DNA of 8,472 nt from Methanobacteriota archaeon (GTDB lineage Archaea; Thermoplasmatota; Poseidoniia; Poseidoniales; Poseidoniaceae): NCBI GenBank assembly GCA_009936765.1, contig JAACDL010000141.1, forward strand, positions 1 through 8,472, in the 5' to 3' direction. Of the stretch, positions 1-5,345 are shown piece after piece. Made by a program: the position numbers and the translations under genes. Numbering within the stretch: position 1 is the stretch's first letter; each line of letters starts with the position of its first letter. The notes under the pieces were generated by a model. That model was not told the origin of the DNA. It saw only the letters and a list, made by a program, of their open reading frames with translations, and did not search any database.

Positions 1-620
1 CCGTTGGCAGGAGGCATTCCCACTTCGACCTTTTCTTCAATGCCATCCCACGATATTTGTTCAAATTCGGGCGGCATTAATTGCATGTTTGTCTCTAATC
101 TGATATTACCTTCAGCCAAACGTTTAGGAGCCCAAGTGTTAGAATTATGACCGTCAAGCCATTTGACTAACTTCTTCATATCAGGCAATTCAAGGAGTGT
201 TATGAAACTCCTTTCCCACCAACCAGGGGATCTAACAATTGTCACATGATGAATTCCAGGCTGAACGTCTCGTGGGTCTAAATTGTCTGCCCAAGTACGA
301 CATATATCTTCCAAGCGTACAGGAATTATTGGCATATCAGGGGCCATGAGGTCGCTCAATCGATACGGGTTAGCTAACTCACCTGCGATCAACAGAGGTC
401 TTCTATTTTTCAAATCAATAACATCTGACACTTTACTACCATCTTCGAAGGTATGGTTTCCAACGTAGTCTCGCAATTCATCCAGACCTATGGATTCAGA
501 ATCAGGAGTCTGAGGGGGAGTAATGTCTACAAAATCGTTTCTTGAGAAGAAACTGGGACCTGCCGGTAAAGGCAGAGGGGAGTTACTAGGGGGGTTAGGC
601 CAGAGTCTCGGTGAAGACAT
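1..620 (-). CDS. Unrecognised protein, 3' end cut off by the window edge
   Basis: An open frame on the minus strand runs from ATG at 620 without a stop to base 1, giving about 206 visible residues; the C-terminus lies outside the window. I do not recognise the family. The first 45 residues are rich in proline and serine (MSSPRLWPNPP at the start, then PLPLPAGP) and look disordered. After this comes a globular-looking part with many tryptophans, including a GWWERSF stretch near residue 137, and no cysteine pairs, signal peptide or membrane helix. Codon third positions and composition look like the neighbouring real genes, and the opposite strand holds only a 61-codon shadow frame. The gene starts 35 bp after the stop of the CBS-domain gene and points the same way, so the two are probably cotranscribed. 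There is no clear Shine-Dalgarno before the ATG. A role linked to the CBS protein is only a guess. Confidence 0.75.
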   Translation of the reverse strand, partial: MSSPRLWPNPPSNSPLPLPAGPSFFSRNDFVDITPPQTPDSESIGLDELRDYVGNHTFEDGSKVSDVIDLKNRRPLLIAGELANPYRLSDLMAPDMPIIPVRLEDICRTWADNLDPRDVQPGIHHVTIVRSPGWWERSFITLLELPDMKKLVKWLDGHNSNTWAPKRLAEGNIRLETNMQLMPPEFEQISWDGIEEKVEVGMPPAN

Positions 621-655
621 AACGTGCCCACATCGATTTTACAGTTGAAACTTGC

Positions 656-1114
656 TCACAGAATAAAGCGAGGCAAGTGTCTTGCCACGATACTGTGGGA
701 CACAGAACCAACAATCTGTCCATCTGTATTTGTGACGGCCAACTGATTCAAATCATGAGTTAGCATCAATGCAGCAGCCTTCAGTAGCGGAGTACTTTGA
801 CGCATTGTGAGAGTTTCTTGAGTTATCAGTTGACGAGCAGGGATTGTGTGCATCCAAGCAATGTCGCGATTCACAGTCTTTTTGGCGATAATCTTCAGTA
901 AGGCAACAGCATGAATCCTGCCAATAGGCACGCGTTCAGAATTCACAATGAATAGGTGATCCCAATCCTTACTGGTAATTTTATCCAATGCGTCTGCAAC
1001 AGAAGCATCTCTGTTCAGTACATTCGGCGCGCACATTACCTGGCCGCATGTCAGTGAACGGGCTGCTCTAGACTTATTTGCGATAACAGAATTGCGTGGT
1101 CTGCTTTGTGGCAA
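656..1114 (-). CDS. CBS-domain pair protein
   Basis: A 152-residue soluble protein made almost entirely of two CBS motifs. The first covers roughly residues 22-76 (GQVMCAP, then a VADAL helix, DHLFIVN strand and IGRIHA turn); the second roughly 90-147 (ARQLITQE, LLKAAALML, NQLAVTNTDGQIVG). CBS pairs (Bateman modules) bind adenine nucleotides or S-adenosylmethionine and usually regulate a partner enzyme or transporter. Here no effector domain is fused, so it is a stand-alone sensor of unknown target. The first 20 residues are basic and probably flexible. The start is TTG at 1114, chosen because a GGAGG Shine-Dalgarno lies 7 nt upstream; the next in-frame ATG would cut into the first CBS motif. 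It is followed after 35 bp by the unrecognised gene at the left edge, likely in one operon. The family is clear, the ligand and partner are not. Confidence 0.88.
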   Translation of the reverse strand: MPQSRPRNSVIANKSRAARSLTCGQVMCAPNVLNRDASVADALDKITSKDWDHLFIVNSERVPIGRIHAVALLKIIAKKTVNRDIAWMHTIPARQLITQETLTMRQSTPLLKAAALMLTHDLNQLAVTNTDGQIVGSVSHSIVARHLPRFIL

Positions 1115-1121
1115 TTTCCTT

Positions 1122-1126
1122 CCTCC
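1122..1126 (-). promoter_or_regulatory. Strong Shine-Dalgarno deciding a TTG start
   Basis: On the minus strand GGAGG (within GAGGAGGAAGG) sits 7 nt before TTG at 1114-1112. It is the strongest ribosome binding site I can find in the window and supports initiation of the CBS protein at a non-ATG codon. Confidence 0.75.
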
Positions 1127-1189
1127 TCATTCGCCGGCCCTCTGCTTAACCTATTTCAACCCATCATCTATCTGGGGGCATCAAATGAC

Positions 1190-1207
1190 TTTTATTCGGA
1201 AATAAAA
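1190..1207. repeat. Perfect 7-bp inverted repeat in the divergent promoter region
   Basis: TTTTATT (1190-1196) and AATAAAA (1201-1207) are perfect reverse complements around the 4-nt spacer CGGA. The AT-rich symmetry fits either a dimeric regulator's operator or back-to-back TATA-like boxes for the divergent genes; each arm reads TTTTATT on one strand. It could also be chance in an AT-rich stretch. No second copy is seen in the window. Confidence 0.4.
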
Positions 1208-1328
1208 CCCCGCATTCAAGAAGGCTAGGGGCCCCAAATAGTAGTTTAATGGTCAAATGCCACCGTATAATTACGGGACATCCCATTTGGAAGCGCGTAA
1301 AACGAAAGTTCATGGGAAATGAGCACCC

Positions 1329-1332
1329 GGAG
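1329..1332 (+). promoter_or_regulatory. Ribosome binding site supporting the ATG at 1339
   Basis: GGAG lies 6 nt before ATG 1339. The two upstream in-frame ATGs (1249, 1312) have no comparable motif. This is the reason for preferring the shorter form of the zinc-ribbon protein. Confidence 0.45.
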
Positions 1333-1338
1333 TCGTCT

Positions 1339-1770
1339 ATGCCACTACCGTCCGATGTCCTAGCCAAGCTGGCAACTCTTTCTGGATATGACCTAATGCT
1401 TGAGATGGATACAGCGAGTCGAAACCATGGGACTGGTTTGGCAGAAATAGAATCTGAACTCGCCGCTTACAAGGCAGGGGCGGTTGCCCATGCTCCTCCT
1501 CCTGTAGTGGATGAGTTCGTACCTGGAGCATACAAGGATGTAGTCGACCTTGAAACAGCGCAGCCATTGAATAGCGGGCCACAATACATCGATAATCCAG
1601 ACCAATATCGTATGAAATACAATCCTTCTCAGAAAGGAGTCGATAATCAGTCGAAAGTCCGCCAAGCAATAATTTGTCCTGCTTGTTCTTCTCCACTAGG
1701 GATTCCAGATGTTCGTCCAATCAAAGTGACATGCCCTCAATGCATGCACGAAGCGGTTTTTCACTCGTGA
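1339..1770 (+). CDS. Small protein with C-terminal zinc ribbon
   Basis: With the ATG at 1339 this is a 143-residue soluble protein. The N-terminal third (PLPSDVLAKLATLSGYDL onward) looks helical, with an IESELAAYKAG helix near residues 37-47. A polar, proline-containing linker follows (APPPVVDEF, then DNPDQYRMKYNPSQ). The last 35 residues form a zinc ribbon, with CPAC at 113-116 and CPQC at 132-135. Such ribbons occur in archaeal transcription, translation and protein-complex factors, but nothing here fixes a role, and I do not recognise the full-length protein. In-frame ATGs at 1312 and 1249 would add 9 or 30 residues; the 1249 form begins with a basic, tryptophan-containing stretch that looks less protein-like. 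The TGA stop at 1768-1770 touches the stop of the convergent DUF373 gene with no gap. Confidence 0.75.
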   Translation: MPLPSDVLAKLATLSGYDLMLEMDTASRNHGTGLAEIESELAAYKAGAVAHAPPPVVDEFVPGAYKDVVDLETAQPLNSGPQYIDNPDQYRMKYNPSQKGVDNQSKVRQAIICPACSSPLGIPDVRPIKVTCPQCMHEAVFHS

Positions 1771-2889
1771 TTAAATTCCCCAGTAGCGATCTGCTTGAGC
1801 CTGTCTTGCTTGAACAGCACGTACAATCGTAGTGGTTACCCACAGAATTGCAATCCACATTAGCGGCTCCAACATTACTTCCCAAATGCCTTGTACTGAG
1901 AATTCATAGTCTACACCAGTCAATACCTTAATCGCAATATCTAATCCTTGATTCAGTAATGAATAAACCACCATTCCAAATACTGCCAAGACAATCAACC
2001 TTCCAGAGAATGAACCTTTTTGCAATCTTAGTAGCATAAACCCGGCAGTTGAGGTCAAGAAAGCAATAACAATCCAAGCAAGCGCTGAGTGAACTACTTC
2101 TATCCACAGCACAGAATAATTAGCAGTTGCTTCAAGATCGATATATGTGCCATAACCGGTGGCTACGGCGAATATGGCACTGAATACAGTACTTGTCCAG
2201 AGCAGAGATGAGAACATAGCAGCATCTGCATTTTCTCTCATTTCCTGGGCAATTCTGCCTACAGTCGCTTCTAGACCCAGTCCCTTTGATAGTATGAATA
2301 ATCCAAAAATTAGTGGTAGTGAACCGATTACAATACCGCCTAAGGTGTCTGGTAGCATTACTCCAAATCCGAAAACAGCCATGATTGCTCCTAGAGGAAC
2401 AAGCATTTTTGCTCTCCATTTCGGGTCTTCTAGTGCTTTCACAATATAGTAGTAAGTCCCCTCAATACCTTTTGATTGCTTAACAATAATTTTCTCGACA
2501 TGGTCGATGCGAACCTGACTTTGGATAATTGGTAAAACTGACTCATCTTCAGCTCCGTCAGTGACTAATATCGCTAAATCGGGTTGAAACTCTGTAACAA
2601 CTTCTTCTAATTGTGCAGCAATTGCTCTGTCAGAGCGCACGCCTACCTTTTCGTCACCAGTAAGAATTGCAACTTCGACTTCGTCACCTTCGCCACCAGA
2701 CTCAACTAGGTTATCGTGTTGATGTAGTGCTCCAAGTATAGCGTTTGTATCGCTTTCTTCCGGGTCTGCAATGCCCAGTCTAAGAGCCGCAGTCAGAACT
2801 GGCTTTCGACCTACTACGGGCCCGCGTATTGCTGTTTTAATTCCGAGATCATTGTCTCGGTCTACAGTCAATACGAGCGTCCTAGTCAT
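1771..2889 (-). CDS. DUF373 family integral membrane protein
   Basis: A 372-residue protein of the archaeal DUF373 family, recognised from its N-terminal cytosolic domain. Family-like landmarks are VLTVDRDNDLG at residues 6-16, ADPEESDTNAI near 41-51, VEVAILTGDEKVG near 72-83, and VTDGAEDE at 109-116 followed by VLPIIQS. The latter half has about six hydrophobic helices (approximately 163-181, 184-204, 226-246, 261-286, 298-318, 336-358). The repeated acidic motifs suggest a metal- or nucleotide-binding soluble domain tethered to the membrane; the family's biochemical function is unknown. The ATG at 2889 fits the usual family start; a TTG 9 nt upstream (2898) would add only three residues. 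The gene lies 45 bp after the primase gene on the same strand and is probably cotranscribed with it. Its TAA stop directly abuts the stop of the convergent zinc-ribbon gene. Confidence 0.93.
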   Translation of the reverse strand: MTRTLVLTVDRDNDLGIKTAIRGPVVGRKPVLTAALRLGIADPEESDTNAILGALHQHDNLVESGGEGDEVEVAILTGDEKVGVRSDRAIAAQLEEVVTEFQPDLAILVTDGAEDESVLPIIQSQVRIDHVEKIIVKQSKGIEGTYYYIVKALEDPKWRAKMLVPLGAIMAVFGFGVMLPDTLGGIVIGSLPLIFGLFILSKGLGLEATVGRIAQEMRENADAAMFSSLLWTSTVFSAIFAVATGYGTYIDLEATANYSVLWIEVVHSALAWIVIAFLTSTAGFMLLRLQKGSFSGRLIVLAVFGMVVYSLLNQGLDIAIKVLTGVDYEFSVQGIWEVMLEPLMWIAILWVTTTIVRAVQARQAQADRYWGI

Positions 2890-2934
2890 AGATGTCAACC
2901 CCGGCTACGATAATGCTGACGCGCTTCCTGTTCA

Positions 2935-4116
2935 TCAAGCATCGCCCGCTTTGGGCGTTACAACATTAATTTCCATACTACCTTGTTTCTTGCGCCTACG
3001 CTGTTTTGCGCGTATGTACTTCAGAGGATGATCCATCCACGGCTGGTCGCACAATCGGTCATCCCCTGTTCTAACAGCACAGTTGTGATTGACTTTCAGT
3101 TTCGAACAACCAGATGGAGTATATTCTCTTTCGTAAAGATGGTTCACTTGGTAGGTAGTGGTCCCTTCGCTAAAATCAGGGGCTGGTCTGAAGAAATCAA
3201 CAGTAGTTTCAACTGGTAGCCCAATACACCTAGACATAGATGCAAGAAACACTCTCCCGAAGTGGTTCACATTCACGCCCTCTGCTAACTCTGACACCGC
3301 TTTGCGCATACACGGTGGCCAATCCTCTTCACCAGCACCAATCAACGCAATAGTTTCAGCAGTCCTAGATGCAACCAAGCCGCGAATCATTCCGACAGGC
3401 TCCGACAAACGGATTAGCAAACTTTCATCCATTTTGGCCATCTTTTCTAGAGCGTCTTGCTTAATTTCTTCCTTCATTCTTTCACGAAGTAATCTAGCAA
3501 CCTTTGCCCGAGAGGAGTATTTGTCTCCTTCATCATGCAAGGTAACCCAGCCATCTTTTACAACACAATTAGGAAGTCTCCATCGTGATCCTGTAATGCC
3601 AGTACATAGTTCGATAAAGTCAGACAAACCAATTTTCCAAATACCCTTTTCATCGCATTCGATTTGAGAGATGTAAGTGTTAGCGATAGTATCTATTGCA
3701 TTGTCTTTTACTAGAATATGTTGCGCTCTTTCAGCTTCTGCTTGCGCCCACCTAGAGATTAAACGCTCATCTTCACTTGCTCCAACGACCAATCTTGCAT
3801 AATAGAATGAAAATGCTTCGAGCAAGCGACCTTCGACGGTATGTATATCTCCAATAGATGCAACTTCCACCCCGTCTTTACTGTCAACAGAGTCGATTAA
3901 TCTAGAACGAGCACGTATCCTAGAACGTTCCATCATACTACCATCTAGCAATTCATCGATGTCAATTTGATGTGTTGATGCCATCTCTGCAATCCATGAT
4001 TTAGCCTGAGGCAAGAATGGGTATCTTGCCAAAGTGACCTCATCTCTGAGGTCAGGAATCGTGTATGGGTTGGGCACATCCTGTAATACTGAAGGGAAGC
4101 ATTTGAACCCTCTCAT
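2935..4116 (-). CDS. priL: DNA primase large subunit PriL
   Basis: The 393-residue large, regulatory subunit of the archaeal/eukaryotic-type primase. With the catalytic PriS (not in this window) it makes the RNA primers for replication. The N-terminal helical domain shows family landmarks: RYPFLPQAKSWI at residues 31-42, FSFYYARLVVGASEDERLISRWA near 102-124, and AQAEAERA at 124-131. The C-terminal iron-sulphur domain begins near residue 265 (WPPCMRKA) and has NHFGRVFLAS, PDFSEGTTTYQV, and HPLKYIRAKQ at 363-372. The four likely 4Fe-4S ligands are C269, C337, C346 and C356. The tail after 370 is basic (RRRKKQ) and then ends in a short extension. ATG 4116 is the only start that leaves the conserved N-terminal block intact. 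No Shine-Dalgarno is evident. The gene diverges from mptE across 30 bp and is followed by DUF373, likely in one transcript. Confidence 0.95.
   Translation of the reverse strand: MRGFKCFPSVLQDVPNPYTIPDLRDEVTLARYPFLPQAKSWIAEMASTHQIDIDELLDGSMMERSRIRARSRLIDSVDSKDGVEVASIGDIHTVEGRLLEAFSFYYARLVVGASEDERLISRWAQAEAERAQHILVKDNAIDTIANTYISQIECDEKGIWKIGLSDFIELCTGITGSRWRLPNCVVKDGWVTLHDEGDKYSSRAKVARLLRERMKEEIKQDALEKMAKMDESLLIRLSEPVGMIRGLVASRTAETIALIGAGEEDWPPCMRKAVSELAEGVNVNHFGRVFLASMSRCIGLPVETTVDFFRPAPDFSEGTTTYQVNHLYEREYTPSGCSKLKVNHNCAVRTGDDRLCDQPWMDHPLKYIRAKQRRRKKQGSMEINVVTPKAGDA
2943..2957 (-). other. Small GC-rich hairpin at the 3' end of priL
   Basis: CGCCC (2943-2947) and GGGCG (2953-2957) can form a 5-bp stem with a 5-nt loop, within the last codons of priL and about 55-70 nt before the DUF373 start. 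It could modulate readthrough or mRNA processing between the two genes. No T-run follows on the minus strand, so it is not a convincing terminator, and a 5-bp stem can arise by chance. Confidence 0.2.
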
Positions 4117-4146
4117 TCATGTGGGGTATCGATTTGGGATGTCACG
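4117..4146. promoter_or_regulatory. 30-bp divergent gap between priL and mptE
   Basis: Only 30 bp separate the start codons of two divergent genes. An archaeal TATA/BRE element normally sits about 25-35 bp before the transcription start, so at least one promoter must lie inside the 5' coding region of the opposite gene, or leaders must be nearly absent. I see no clear TATA box in the gap. GGGAT at 4136-4140 could serve as a weak ribosome binding site for mptE. Confidence 0.5.
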
Positions 4147-4779
4147 ATGCAGGCTGTCGATGATGATTTGATTCTCATTCAAGATGAGATCCGTGAATCA
4201 TTCAATTGGACTCTAGAATCTGATTACAATAGTGCTTTACAACTATCTAATAGTTGCAACAACCCGTCACCATCTATCTCTCTAAAAGGTAAAGTCACAG
4301 TGGTTGGAGCAGCAGTAGAATCTGGTTTCTCTCCAACAAATCCTACGATTGTAGCAGATGGGGCTATCGGGGCCATTGACGATCTTTCGAAAGTTGCTTT
4401 AATTGTCACTGATGGCGACGGGTCTCCTTACTTAGAAAAGGCTCTGAACCGAGGCGTTCCCATATGCCTACATGCACACGGAGATAATGCTGCTAATTGG
4501 AAGAAATTGTTGAGTGTAATCAACACACAACAAGAAGTAATTTTGACCCACCAGACCCCCTATTCTATTCAGGGAATGCACAACCCGGGGGGCTTTACAG
4601 ATGGCGACAGAGCGGTATGTATCGCTTTCGCATTGGGGGCCGATGAAGTTGAGCTTGTAGGTTTCTCAATCGATGAAGTAGGAATTTGGTCTGGCGTTAC
4701 TGATAAAAAACGAAAACTAATGAAGTTGAAGTGGATGAACAGAGTGCTGAAACTACTGTCATTGGAGATTAAATCATGA
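4147..4779 (+). CDS. mptE: 6-hydroxymethyl-7,8-dihydropterin diphosphokinase (MptE, DUF115)
   Basis: A 210-residue cytosolic enzyme of the archaeal DUF115/MptE family. It transfers diphosphate from ATP to 6-hydroxymethyl-7,8-dihydropterin (EC 2.7.6.3) in tetrahydromethanopterin or folate synthesis. It is unrelated to bacterial FolK. The family signature runs in order: a glycine-containing strand-turn VVGAAVESG at 52-60, VADGA at 69-73, VTDGDG at 87-92, HAHGDN at 109-114, GGFTDGDRA at 148-156, a lysine-rich stretch KKRKLMKLKW at 187-196, then a final helix. The acidic TDGDG and TDGDR motifs are expected to bind Mg-ATP. Two deviations from the usual pattern are visible: the first loop reads GAAVES rather than the common GAGPS type, and TDGDG replaces the more usual TDLDG. 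Length is slightly short for the family. It overlaps the next gene by 4 bp, implying translational coupling. Confidence 0.91.
   Translation: MQAVDDDLILIQDEIRESFNWTLESDYNSALQLSNSCNNPSPSISLKGKVTVVGAAVESGFSPTNPTIVADGAIGAIDDLSKVALIVTDGDGSPYLEKALNRGVPICLHAHGDNAANWKKLLSVINTQQEVILTHQTPYSIQGMHNPGGFTDGDRAVCIAFALGADEVELVGFSIDEVGIWSGVTDKKRKLMKLKWMNRVLKLLSLEIKS
4764..4767 (+). promoter_or_regulatory. Ribosome binding site for the two-TM protein
   Basis: GGAG inside the last codons of mptE sits 8 nt before ATG 4776. Together with the ATGA stop/start overlap at 4776-4779 it supports coupled translation of the downstream membrane protein. Confidence 0.5.
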
Positions 4780-5345
4780 AAATTAACTACGTACTGTGGC
4801 TGGTTGCAATGCTAGTTGTAAACACCGGTTGGTACGTAGTAAGTCAACAAAAAGCAAGTCAGGAAATCAACCGACCTGGTGCGGAATTTTCTGATTCTAG
4901 AGAAGCGAAATTAACTAGTGTGATTGGAGATGAATCTGATTACGAACTGGAATACTGCTTCGATTCTGTGAATGGAGTCGTTCATAATGTTAGTATTGAA
5001 ATCATGCAAAGCTCTGAAACTATTTTCTTGTGGAACGGGACTACTGATGGAGAATGCATGATTCATTCATCGACCACCGAAGAAGGAGAAATAGTAGTCA
5101 TTACTTATGCAGGAGATAGCGTTGATGTTACAACTACTCTTCACTCTTGGCCCATGAAAAGTGCATTGCTTGCAGGCATATTCATTTTCTCTCTTGCCAC
5201 ATTCTTAGTGGCATTTACTGAATCGGTTGTCCGTGGCGTAATCAAGGAACGAATGAAGAATTCAGTTGAATCAAAAGAAGCCAAACCTATCGAAACACCA
5301 ACCGCAACTTCAGGGATTTGGCAAGAACCTGTAAGGCCTGAGTGA
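4776..5345 (+). CDS. Unrecognised membrane protein with two helices and an outer domain
   Basis: A 189-residue protein I cannot place in a family. It has one hydrophobic helix at residues 4-22 that looks like an uncleaved signal anchor, then a roughly 100-residue acidic, strand-rich domain (24-126). A second helix lies at 127-149, followed by a charged tail (VIKERMKNSVESKEAK) and a proline-containing end. By the positive-inside rule both ends should be cytoplasmic, placing the middle domain outside. That domain has exactly two cysteines, C61 and C94, which could form a disulphide, and possible N-glycosylation sequons (NVS at 71-73, NGT at 87-89). The start overlaps the mptE stop as ATGA, so it is translated with MptE, yet nothing in its sequence suggests pterin chemistry. 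Its TGA stop directly abuts the stop of the convergent DP2 gene. Confidence 0.78.
   Translation: MKINYVLWLVAMLVVNTGWYVVSQQKASQEINRPGAEFSDSREAKLTSVIGDESDYELEYCFDSVNGVVHNVSIEIMQSSETIFLWNGTTDGECMIHSSTTEEGEIVVITYAGDSVDVTTTLHSWPMKSALLAGIFIFSLATFLVAFTESVVRGVIKERMKNSVESKEAKPIETPTATSGIWQEPVRPE

Larger units (their letters stand above)
1115..1338. promoter_or_regulatory. Divergent intergenic region between CBS and zinc-ribbon genes
   Basis: These roughly 220 bp separate two divergently transcribed genes and form the only sizeable non-coding stretch in the window. They should hold both promoters. The AT-rich block near 1181-1207 is the best candidate for TATA-type elements in both directions. GGGGCCCC at 1228-1235 is a short palindrome. 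Codons 1249-1338 could instead extend the zinc-ribbon protein at its N-terminus if its start is ATG 1249 or ATG 1312. No tRNA or conserved RNA structure is visible. The exact promoters are inferred. Confidence 0.5.

Noticed and set aside
283..468. 61-codon plus-strand frame in the left-edge region
   Set aside because: The opposite strand carries a longer open frame running to the window edge with better protein character.
1074..1130. 18-codon frame on the minus strand from ATG 1130, overlapping the CBS start
   Set aside because: It has no ribosome binding site of its own, a basic low-information sequence, and contains the Shine-Dalgarno of the CBS gene. Treated as coincidence, though mentioned as possible interference.
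1228..1235. GGGGCCCC palindrome as a regulatory site
   Set aside because: It is only 8 bp with no second copy or spacing to a promoter that I can establish.
1337..1720. 127-codon minus-strand frame opposite the zinc-ribbon gene
   Set aside because: It is antisense to a frame with a clear zinc ribbon, has no recognisable domain and an erratic composition; a shadow frame.
2943..2957. Intrinsic terminator between priL and DUF373
   Set aside because: The stem is only 5 bp, lies inside coding sequence and is not followed by a T-run on the minus strand.
3158..3667. 169-codon plus-strand frame inside the primase gene
   Set aside because: It lies antisense to conserved PriL sequence and shows no family signature; its length follows from the codon bias of the real gene.
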